A stretch of 41,051 nucleotides of DNA from Acidobacteriota bacterium (GTDB taxonomy: Bacteria > Acidobacteriota > Terriglobia > Terriglobales > Acidobacteriaceae): NCBI GenBank assembly GCA_021836865.1, contig JAKBHH010000028.1, forward strand, positions 1 through 41,051. Direction: 5' to 3'. Under the pieces are notes generated by a model. That model ran no database searches. It had not been told where the DNA came from and saw only the letters and a list, made by a program, of their open reading frames with translations. The translations under genes were made by a program, and so were the position numbers. Of the stretch, positions 8,747-16,171 are shown piece by piece. Each line of letters opens with the position of its first letter. The stretch's first letter is position 1.

Positions 8747-9038
8747 TTGTTGTTTGCCCATCTTGGGCAAGGAATTACTCGTTTGCAACAAGGCGACAGC
8801 ACCAACAACAAGATCACCGGCATAGTTGATCAACTCAGGTCAAGGACGAAAGCCTTGACCGTGGAACAGCTCGCTGACAAGCTTGAGATCAGCGCGAAAA
8901 CCATCTACAAGTCGATAAGCAAGAGGATCGCTGCCCGCGATGCATATCGGTTCCGTGCTGCGGTTGGACCCCGCAGCGGTGGCGGAGTGGCTGGAGGCTC
9001 GGACAACTGGCCCGACTAACCTGCGGAGGGCCGCCTAA
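8747..9038 (+). pseudogene. Excisionase-like helix-turn-helix gene, frameshifted
   Basis: The first frame reads LTVEQLADKLEISAKTIYKS, a typical MerR/excisionase-fold HTH (residues about 40-60 of the open frame). In intact relatives this is followed by a short wing and a conserved tail. Here the frame is lost around 8926-8943. The tail is found in the next frame as GSVLRLDPAAVAEWLEARTT, ending at TAA 9036-9038. The gene is therefore split by at least one indel and the wing is garbled. Intact relatives are small DNA-binding proteins of integrative elements, often next to an integrase; none is visible here. Its stop overlaps the start of the next remnant (TAATG). Confidence 0.72.
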
Positions 9039-9673
9039 TGGCCGACGCTACGCGGATTGACTGGGTCGACTGCACGTTCAACGCTTGGGGGGCTGAACGA
9101 AGTACAGCCCTGACTGCGAGCACTACTACGCCGACCGGCGCGACCGGCGCGGCACATGATTGACGCCGTGGACCACTGGGGCAAAGGAGCACCTCGCCGA
9201 ATCGAATCCGACGCGAGCTGGAACGCGCGCTAGCCTTGGACCGCAAGGCCCAATCCGACGGCGTGCGGTCCCCGTTTTCTGCGGGTCCCTCTGTGGCTGG
9301 ACAGACGGAGCGACACCGGAGAGCGCACGGGAACGCCTATGGGCCCTTGTCCGGCACAAACTACGGATCGCGATTGGCTATTGCTTACCAAGCGGGCCAA
9401 GCGGATTCGCCACTGCCTCCCCGAGGACCGGGGCGAGGGTTACGGTTAGGTTCTGCTGGGCGTCAGCGAGAAGACCCCGGGCGCATGCCCTCGCCCCGCT
9501 CGTTGTGTTGCACGAGATCCCTGCTCTCCTGCGCTTCGGGTCGGTCGAGCCTCCGCTTGAAGATCTCGGCGAAGTCGATCTGCTCGGCATCCACGTGGTG
9601 CATTACCGGCGGCGAGTCCCTTCTTCGGCATGAGGGCTTCCGTACCCCCATATATACCCCACTTTTGGAGTGA
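9038..9673 (+). pseudogene. DUF5131 (phage Gp37/Gp68 family) remnant, multiply frameshifted
   Basis: A GGAGGG ribosome site (9025-9030) precedes ATG 9038 and MADATRIDWVDCTFNAWG, close to the family start (MADxTxIEWTDATWNP). Other family blocks then appear in shifting frames: DCEHYYADR (normally GCxxCYAER, so a Cys is lost), GWTDGATPESARERLWALV, WLLLTKRAKRIRHCLPED, a stop, then VLLGVSEK, then FGSVEPPLEDLGEVDLLGIH and finally ITGGES. At least five frame changes and internal stops make it non-functional. The usual C-terminal part is absent. Intact DUF5131 proteins are radical-SAM-like phage or island proteins, sometimes paired with three-Cys-motif partner genes. This confirms an old mobile insertion at this tRNA pair. 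Confidence 0.78.
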
Positions 9674-9775
9674 CTCAAAACGCACGTCTAGGCGCTTAGC
9701 CGGACATCAAGTCAGACTAAATACCTTATTTTCAATATATTGTGAAGTTCGGAAAGGTTCGAGGAGGTGCGGAAT

Positions 9776-9849
9776 TGGCTGCCCCCCAGGGATTCGAACC
9801 CCGATATGCTGATCCAGAGTCAGCTGTCCTACCATTGAACGAGGGGGCA
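9776..9849 (-). tRNA. tRNA-Gln (CTG)
   Basis: 74-base tRNA on the minus strand including CCA. The acceptor stem TGCCCCC (9849-9843) pairs with GGGGGCA (9786-9780). Anticodon stem GCTGA/TCAGC encloses loop CTCTGGA with anticodon CTG at 9817-9815. The T-arm GGTTCGAATCC is intact. It closes the far side of the mobile-element scar that begins at tRNA-Ser. Confidence 0.96.
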
Positions 9850-9987
9850 AACGGAATGAAGGCATACTCAAACCGAAACAGAGCAGTTTTAGCTTGGGAC
9901 CGCTGCTGCCGCAAACACCAACTTTTCCATCATAAGGGGCGGAAGCAACCAGGTCAAACAACTCGATATGAACGGAGCACTCAATCT

Positions 9988-10008
9988 CCACAATTCACTC
10001 CATTGTGG
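9988..10008. promoter_or_regulatory. Inverted repeat upstream of the RND efflux operon
   Basis: CCACAAT (9988-9994) and ATTGTGG (10002-10008) form a perfect 7-bp inverted repeat with a 7-base spacer, 62 bases before the first gene of the efflux operon. It could be an operator for an unlinked metal regulator or a small hairpin. No regulator gene lies next to it. The remainder of 9850-10070 shows nothing else I can support. Confidence 0.3.
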
Positions 10009-10070
10009 TGACACCGTCCCGTGTGCCGCGCCCATTGCGACTATGTTCCTAATATAGAATCAGTACGAGG

Positions 10071-10460
10071 ATGGAACTCTTTCTCAATCTCGCCTGGCTC
10101 CTGATGGCCTTGATCCTGATCTCTCTGTGGGTCCTTCTCAAGCCGCAGGCGGAAGAGCGCAGGCGCAATTCTGTCATCGCTCTTGCCATGCTCATTGTGG
10201 TTCTCTTTCCGGTTGTGTCGGTCAGCGATGACTTGTGGTCCGTTCAGAATCCCGCTGAAGCCGACACATCTCTGCGCCGTGATCATCTCAGCCCTTCTGC
10301 GCATGCCGCGTTCCCTGTGGTCTTAGGATCTCCCGAGGCCATCTTTTGCGGATTGGAAAATACCTTGGTATTCAACCGGGTCTTGCACCAGCGCCCTTTG
10401 ATTACGCCTCAAAGCCGCCTGCCCGAATCCATCCAAAATCGGCCCCCTCCCACAGCCTGA
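10071..10460 (+). CDS. Small two-helix membrane protein heading the metal-efflux operon
   Basis: 129 residues; family not recognised. Two hydrophobic helices (about residues 2-22 and 35-54) flank a basic loop, KPQAEERRRN. By the positive-inside rule both ends would lie outside the inner membrane. The C-terminal 75 residues would then be periplasmic; they are Pro-rich and contain three His and one Cys. The ATG follows ACGAGG closely. The gene is 82 bases upstream of the TolC-like gene on the same strand, and its codon use matches its neighbours, so it is probably real and co-transcribed. A role in metal sensing or in assembling the pump is possible but has no direct support. Confidence 0.65.
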   Translation: MELFLNLAWLLMALILISLWVLLKPQAEERRRNSVIALAMLIVVLFPVVSVSDDLWSVQNPAEADTSLRRDHLSPSAHAAFPVVLGSPEAIFCGLENTLVFNRVLHQRPLITPQSRLPESIQNRPPPTA

Positions 10461-10542
10461 TCCCCGCACTCTCCAAAAAGCTCCAGAAAAATTCACAACC
10501 TCTCCTGAGTGCATCGTGCAGAATCCGGTGCAAAGGATACAT

Positions 10543-11823
10543 ATGAAACATGGGTGTTGTCTGCGCCATGCCCTGTTCGTGACTGCATGGGTTCTACTTG
10601 CGGCGCAAACATGCGTCGCGCAGGAAAATCTCTCCTGGGATCAGGTGAAGTCTCGTTTCGAATCCGCCAATCCTGCCCTCAAGGCCGACGCCTACAGTGT
10701 CGACGAAATGAAGGCTGCGGAGACCACTGCATTCCTCCGCCCCAACCCGCAATTCACTCTTTCTCAGGACGGTACGCAGCTTGCGCCGAACAACGGGGTC
10801 TGGCAGCCTATGCTGGGCACCTTTGTCGTACCCACGATCAGCTACCTTCACGAGCGCGACCACAAACGCGAGCTGCGGCGGCAAAGCGCGCAGGAAGGTA
10901 CGCGCATTGCCGCATCCGACCACGACGACCTGAAGCGTAACCTTGAATTCAATTTGCGACAGGCATTCGTTCTGACGCTACAGTCCAAGGCAGTGCTTGA
11001 ACTGGCAAAGAATGACCTCGATTACTACGACAAAATTATCGACATCGCCCGCAGTCGATATGCCGCAGGAGACATCGCGCAGATTGATCTGGATCGCATT
11101 GAATTGTTGCGTGTGCAGTATGAAGTTGAGATCCAGTCGGCCATGGTCAACCTGCGCACCGCGAAGATTCAACTGCTGCAATTGCTCGACGATCGCACTC
11201 CGGTGGAGAAGTTCGAAGTGAACGGTGCCTTTGACTTCTCCGATGCGCTCCAACCGCTTGATGATTACCGCCAAATTGCGCTCGACACCCGGCCAGATCT
11301 GCAGGCGGCACTTCAAGCCGTCCAGCAGGCTGAGACCAACCACAAGTTGGCCGTAGCCAATGGCTCAACAGATCCAACGTTCAGTGGGTGGTACACGTGG
11401 AACTCGTCCAATAACAACCCGAATGCACTGCAGACGCTTGGCGGCAGCGTGAGCATTCCATTACGCATTTTTGACCGCAATCAGGGAGAAAAGCAGCGAA
11501 CGCTCATCGACATCAGCCGCAGTCGCCAGGTGACGGAGGCCGCGCGAGCGCAGGTTTTCAGCGACGTCGACTCCTCGTACTCCCAGGTTCAAAGCTCCAT
11601 TGCACTACTCAAACCGTACAAGGCGAAATACAAAGATCAGGCCACCCGCGTGCGGGACACGGTGACCTATTCCTACCAGCATGGCGGAGCTTCCCTGATG
11701 GATTTTCTTAATGCCCAAAGCGACTACCGAACCGTACAACTGGCCTACCTGCAGCTCATCGGCTCCTACTTGACCGCTGCGGGGCAACTCAATCTTGCCG
11801 TGGGACGCGAGGTCCTCCAATGA
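10543..11823 (+). CDS. TolC/CusC-type outer-membrane efflux protein
   Basis: 426-residue outer-membrane channel component of a tripartite heavy-metal pump. The ATG at 10543 follows AAAGGA at good spacing and opens a signal peptide ending AAQTCVAQE. The mature protein shows the two long helical repeats of the OEP family (pfam02321). The first runs LKRNLEFNLRQAFVLTLQSKAVLELAKNDLDYYDKIIDIA (about residues 125-165). The second is around LIDISRSRQVTEAARAQVFSDVDSSYSQVQSS (about 320-350). LSQDGTQ and GGSVSIPLRIFDRNQGE are typical of CzcC-like members. Its stop overlaps the adaptor start (ATGA), so the operon is translationally coupled. Confidence 0.92.
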   Translation: MKHGCCLRHALFVTAWVLLAAQTCVAQENLSWDQVKSRFESANPALKADAYSVDEMKAAETTAFLRPNPQFTLSQDGTQLAPNNGVWQPMLGTFVVPTISYLHERDHKRELRRQSAQEGTRIAASDHDDLKRNLEFNLRQAFVLTLQSKAVLELAKNDLDYYDKIIDIARSRYAAGDIAQIDLDRIELLRVQYEVEIQSAMVNLRTAKIQLLQLLDDRTPVEKFEVNGAFDFSDALQPLDDYRQIALDTRPDLQAALQAVQQAETNHKLAVANGSTDPTFSGWYTWNSSNNNPNALQTLGGSVSIPLRIFDRNQGEKQRTLIDISRSRQVTEAARAQVFSDVDSSYSQVQSSIALLKPYKAKYKDQATRVRDTVTYSYQHGGASLMDFLNAQSDYRTVQLAYLQLIGSYLTAAGQLNLAVGREVLQ

Positions 11824-12983
11824 ACTGCATGTTTTCACGTAAGCACTTCAACGCTACCCTGGCAGCATCGTCCCTTGTCGCATTGCTCAATCTCGGGCTG
11901 GCCGGATGCAAGTCCGTCTCGCAGGGCGATGGCGCTCCACCGCGCGCACAGGTGATCACGGTCCACGACATGAATCTGATCACGATCGACAGCAAGGACC
12001 TGGGCAAATTCCAACTCGTCGCCGCACAAAAGACTGTGACTGCAAGCGAGTTAAGCACTACCGGCGCAGTGTTCCCCGACATCTCTCGCGAAGTGCCCGT
12101 CATCTCGCTGGCTAACGGGCGCGTGGTTGATATCAAGGCGCGCCTCGATGACAACGTCAAAAAGGGACAACTTCTTCTCAAGGTGCAGAGCCCAGACATT
12201 ACGAATGCCTTTGACACTTATCTCAAGGCTCTGAACGACGAGCAGCTCGCCAACAAGGCCTACCTGCGCTCAAAAGACCTCTTTCAGCATGGCGCAGTCT
12301 CGCAGGCGATGCTGGAGCAGGCCAAGAACACGGAAGATGACGCAAAGGCCGATCTGACCGCGGCGGAGGATCAATTGAAGACGCTCGGCGTTGATAAAGT
12401 GCATCCCAGCAGCATCGTCAATGTCAATGCGCCTATCACCGGTGTCATTGTTGCGCAGAATGTGACAAACGCAGCAGCGGCGGGCGTGGGCCTTTCCGGT
12501 TCAGCAACTGCATTCACGATTGCCGATCTTTCGCGAGTGTGGATCGTCTGCGATGTATACGAAAATGACATTCCAAAGCTCGCACTCGGCCAAGAAGCAA
12601 GAATCCGTCTCAATGCCTTTCCAGATCGGCCACTCACCGGGCGCATCACCGACATCGGCCCCATCCTTGATCCCTCAATTCGCACGGCAAAAGTACGCGT
12701 CGAAGTGAACAATCCCGGCTTCCTCAGGCTTGGCATGTTTGCAACTGCAACTTTCACCAGCCGCACAAAGGAAACACGTGCAACCGTACCAGCGGATGCC
12801 GTGCTGCATCTCCATGATCGGGACTGGGTCTATGTTCCAGCGGGCGGAAATCAGTTCAGGCGCACTGAAGTTCATGCAGGCCAGATGCTCAGCGGCAATC
12901 GCCAGGAAATCCTCTCCGGCCTGACACCCGGCCAGCAGGTCATCACCAACGCACTTCTCCTTGAAACCGCGGGGAACCAGTAA
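11820..12983 (+). CDS. CusB/CzcB-type periplasmic adaptor (lipoprotein)
   Basis: 387-residue membrane-fusion protein linking the inner-membrane pump to the outer-membrane channel. The N-terminus ends in the lipobox LAGC with Cys30, so it should be lipid-anchored. A barrel-sandwich domain is split around a helical hairpin (FDTYLKALNDEQLANKAY through DDAKADLTAAEDQLKTLGV, about residues 125-185). The beta-barrel domain follows (DVYENDIPKLALGQEARIRLNAFPDRPLTGRITDIGP). The membrane-proximal part includes VPADAVLHLHDRDWVYV. Start ATG 11820 overlaps the channel gene's stop, and the pump gene begins directly after its stop. No His-rich metal-binding N-terminus is visible. Confidence 0.93.
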   Translation: MNCMFSRKHFNATLAASSLVALLNLGLAGCKSVSQGDGAPPRAQVITVHDMNLITIDSKDLGKFQLVAAQKTVTASELSTTGAVFPDISREVPVISLANGRVVDIKARLDDNVKKGQLLLKVQSPDITNAFDTYLKALNDEQLANKAYLRSKDLFQHGAVSQAMLEQAKNTEDDAKADLTAAEDQLKTLGVDKVHPSSIVNVNAPITGVIVAQNVTNAAAAGVGLSGSATAFTIADLSRVWIVCDVYENDIPKLALGQEARIRLNAFPDRPLTGRITDIGPILDPSIRTAKVRVEVNNPGFLRLGMFATATFTSRTKETRATVPADAVLHLHDRDWVYVPAGGNQFRRTEVHAGQMLSGNRQEILSGLTPGQQVITNALLLETAGNQ

Positions 12984-15900
12984 ATGATCCGCGCGCTCGT
13001 AGATTTCGCACTCAAAAACCGCTGGCTCGTGCTCGGCGGCGTCGTTGTGCTCACAGCGTGGGGCATCGTCTCCTTTCGCAACCTCCCGATCGAGGCCTAT
13101 CCCGACGTAGCCAACAACTATGTCCAGATCATTACTCAATGGCCCGGCCGCAGCGCTGAGGAGATCGAGCGTCAGGTCACCGTACCCGTTGAAATCCAGA
13201 TGGCCGGCATTCCGCACCTCGCGCATCTGCGCTCCACCACATTGGCCGGGCTCTCAAGCCTCATGCTCGTCTTCGACGACAACTCGACGAGCGATATGAA
13301 CCGCGAGCACGTGCTCGAACGCCTCAGCCAGGTCAATCTCCCTGGGGGACTGGTTCCGCAGATGGGTACGGACTGGAGCCCTGTAGGGCAAATCTACTGG
13401 TACACAGTCGAGAGCACCAACCCTTCCTACGATGTCATGGAGAAGAAATCGCTTGAAGACTGGACGCTCGAGAAATCCTTCAAGAGCGTTACGGGAGTGG
13501 TCGATGTCTCCAGCTTCGGCGGGCCCACGAAGGAATACCAGATCAAACTCGACCCTGATAAGCTCGTCTCCTACGGCCTCTCGATCGGCCAGGTTGAACA
13601 GCAGATCGCCAACAACAACACCAACGGCGGGGGAAGCTTTATTGAACAGGGCTCGCAGCAAATCAACGTGCAGTCACTCGGCCTTTACACCAGCGTGGAG
13701 GACATCGAAAACACCGTTGTCAAAACCGTCAGCGGGACGCCCATCCGCATCAGAGACATTGCCACCGTCGCACAGGGTCCCAAAATTCGCCTTGGTCAGA
13801 TAGGCCGCGCCACTCATCTGCCCAATGGCACAATCGTTGACAATCCGGACACCGTAGAAGGCATCGTCCTGCTGCAAAAGGGCGACGACTCAGACCCCGT
13901 CCTGCAGGGCATCCACGAAGAGGTCAGGAAACTCGACAATGGCATTTTACCTAGAGGCGTGAAGATTGTTCCCTTCCTTGATCGCTCCGATCTAGTCGCT
14001 TTCACGGTTGATACCGTAGAGCATAACTTGACTGCCGGAATGATCCTCGTCTCGATTATTCTTTTTCTCTTTCTCGGCAATGTCCGCGGCGCCATCATCG
14101 TTGCCCTGACCATTCCCTTCGCTCTCTTGTTCGCATCCATCTGCCTGGACCTCAGCCATATCCCGGCCAATCTGCTTTCGCTGGGTGCGCTGGACTTCGG
14201 CATGGTGGTTGATGGCGCCGTGGTGATGATCGAAAACATCGTTCGGCATCTCTCGCAGCACGACAACACGCGCACCCCTGCACAGAATATTCGCGAGGCA
14301 GCACACGAAGTGCAGCGGCCGGTCTTCTTCGCAATCGCAATCATCATCACCGCCTATCTACCCATCTTCACCCTGCAGGCCGTGGAAGGACGACTGTTTA
14401 AACCCATGGCGTGGACGGTCGCCTTCGCCTTGCTGGGCGCACTCACGTTCTCCATTGTCATCGCACCCGTGTTCGCAAGTGTCCTGTTCCGCAATGGCGC
14501 ACAAGAGTGGCAAAACCCCATCATGCACTGGCTCATTCGCCGTTATCGAACTGCGGTTCGTGCGGCGATAAGGAATCGCCACGTCACAGTGGGCATCGCT
14601 GCTTTACTCTTCGCCTTCGCCGTCTACCTCACCGTAGGCGGCCCTATCGGTTCAGAGTTTCTGCCTCACCTTGACGAGGGATCCATCTGGGTGCGAGGAA
14701 CGTTGCCCCCCAGCGAAGGTCCTACAGCCAGTATCAACTTCACTGACAAGGCGCGCCAAATCATGGCCTCATTTCCTGAGGTCACGCAAGTTGTCAGTCA
14801 GACCGGAAGGCCCGACGATGGCACCGACACCACAGGTTTCTTCAATACCGAATACTTCGTCGATCTGAAACCCAAAGAACAGTGGCGCCCTGTCTTTCAT
14901 CAGAACAAGGAAGCTCTGATCGCCGCCATGGACAAGGAGTTGGAGAAGTTTCCCGGCGTCATCTGGAATTTTTCGCAACCCATATCCGACAACATGGAAG
15001 AGGCTGTGTCGGGCGTCAAAGGCGAACTCGCGGTCAAGCTCTACGGAGATGACCTCCGCACGCTGGAAAGCAAAGCCGAGGATGTTCAAAGCCAGATGGC
15101 CACGGTCAGGGGCGTGCAGGATCTCGGCATCTTTCGCATCATCGGCCAGCCGAACCTCAACTTCACTGTTGACCGTGAAGCCGCGGCACGCTGGGGCATC
15201 AATGTAGCGGACATTCAGGACGCGATCCAGACTGCGGTCGGCGCTAATGCCCTGACCCAGGTACAGCAAGGCGAAGCGCGCTACGACGTGACTCTTCGTT
15301 ATCAAAAGCCATACCGCGATACAAAAGAGGCCATCGAAGACGCGCGCCTCCTCGCCCCTTCCGGAGAACGTGTCTCCCTCGCGCAGCTCACCAAGGTCTC
15401 CACGGACGATGGCGCCGAAGAGATCTATCGCGAGGGAGGTCAGCGCTACATTGCAATCAAGTACTCTGTACGCGGGCGCGACCTTGGCTCGACTGTCGAG
15501 GAAGCCATCTCCAAGGTCAACCGCTACGTGAGCCTGCCGACCGGCTACCACCTTGAATGGGCGGGGGAGTACGAGAGCCAGAAGCGTGCCGACAAGCGCC
15601 TCGCCCTTGTTGTTCCCATCACCGTATTGGTTATTTTCCTCATCCTCTACATCATGTTTCGCTCTTTCAAGTGGGCCATGCTCATTCTGGTTTCCGTCAT
15701 CATGGCTTCCGTTGGCGGCCCGCTGGCGCTGTTTATTACGCACACAAACTTCTCGGTCTCGTCCGCGGTAGGGTTTCTGGCGCTCTTTGGCGTATCGGTA
15801 CAGACCGGCGTCATCATGCTCGAATACATCAATCAGTTGCGCGCGCGGCGCAGAGGTATGGAGGAATCAACACAAGAGCACATCGTAGAAGCCGCGATTG

Positions 15901-16142
15901 AAGGCGCTGTCCTGCGCCTGCGGCCCATCATGATGACCATGCTTGTCGCAACCCTGGGCCTGCTGCCCGCGGCGCTCTCGCATGCCATCGGCTCTGACTC
16001 GCAGCGGCCATTCGCTATTGTCATTGTTGGCGGCCTGCTCGCCAATCTTGTCATTGGCGTATTCCTCATGCCCACGTTATATGTCTGGATGGCGCGCCAG
16101 AGCGACATCCTTCCTGCAGCCGAGATAAGCGAGGATTACTAG
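12984..16142 (+). CDS. Heavy-metal RND efflux pump, CusA/CzcA family
   Basis: 1052-residue inner-membrane proton-driven pump, the usual length for HME-RND proteins. It would export cations such as Co, Zn, Ni, Cd, or Cu/Ag through the adaptor and channel encoded upstream. The N-terminus has the family pattern FALKNRWLVLGG...NLPIEAYPDV. The fourth transmembrane helix holds DFGMVVDGAVVMIEN with Asp404, Asp410 and Glu417, the proton-relay signature of the heavy-metal subfamily. Two large periplasmic loops follow the first and seventh helices. There is no gap to the adaptor gene (TAA then ATG). The metal cannot be assigned: I see no decisive Met triad without an alignment. No regulator or metal chaperone is adjacent. 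Confidence 0.95.
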   Translation: MIRALVDFALKNRWLVLGGVVVLTAWGIVSFRNLPIEAYPDVANNYVQIITQWPGRSAEEIERQVTVPVEIQMAGIPHLAHLRSTTLAGLSSLMLVFDDNSTSDMNREHVLERLSQVNLPGGLVPQMGTDWSPVGQIYWYTVESTNPSYDVMEKKSLEDWTLEKSFKSVTGVVDVSSFGGPTKEYQIKLDPDKLVSYGLSIGQVEQQIANNNTNGGGSFIEQGSQQINVQSLGLYTSVEDIENTVVKTVSGTPIRIRDIATVAQGPKIRLGQIGRATHLPNGTIVDNPDTVEGIVLLQKGDDSDPVLQGIHEEVRKLDNGILPRGVKIVPFLDRSDLVAFTVDTVEHNLTAGMILVSIILFLFLGNVRGAIIVALTIPFALLFASICLDLSHIPANLLSLGALDFGMVVDGAVVMIENIVRHLSQHDNTRTPAQNIREAAHEVQRPVFFAIAIIITAYLPIFTLQAVEGRLFKPMAWTVAFALLGALTFSIVIAPVFASVLFRNGAQEWQNPIMHWLIRRYRTAVRAAIRNRHVTVGIAALLFAFAVYLTVGGPIGSEFLPHLDEGSIWVRGTLPPSEGPTASINFTDKARQIMASFPEVTQVVSQTGRPDDGTDTTGFFNTEYFVDLKPKEQWRPVFHQNKEALIAAMDKELEKFPGVIWNFSQPISDNMEEAVSGVKGELAVKLYGDDLRTLESKAEDVQSQMATVRGVQDLGIFRIIGQPNLNFTVDREAAARWGINVADIQDAIQTAVGANALTQVQQGEARYDVTLRYQKPYRDTKEAIEDARLLAPSGERVSLAQLTKVSTDDGAEEIYREGGQRYIAIKYSVRGRDLGSTVEEAISKVNRYVSLPTGYHLEWAGEYESQKRADKRLALVVPITVLVIFLILYIMFRSFKWAMLILVSVIMASVGGPLALFITHTNFSVSSAVGFLALFGVSVQTGVIMLEYINQLRARRRGMEESTQEHIVEAAIEGAVLRLRPIMMTMLVATLGLLPAALSHAIGSDSQRPFAIVIVGGLLANLVIGVFLMPTLYVWMARQSDILPAAEISEDY

Positions 16143-16171
16143 GTGAATGCGATTCCAGACTGCGCTTCGGC

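Noticed and set aside
8336..9775. Attachment-site duplicate of the tRNA-Ser 3' end
   Set aside because: I looked for a second copy of the T-arm and acceptor sequence. The only similar string is the T-arm of tRNA-Gln itself, which is generic.
14769..15743. Long open frame on the minus strand opposite the RND pump
   Set aside because: Its composition mirrors the pump gene and it has no ribosome site or known motif.
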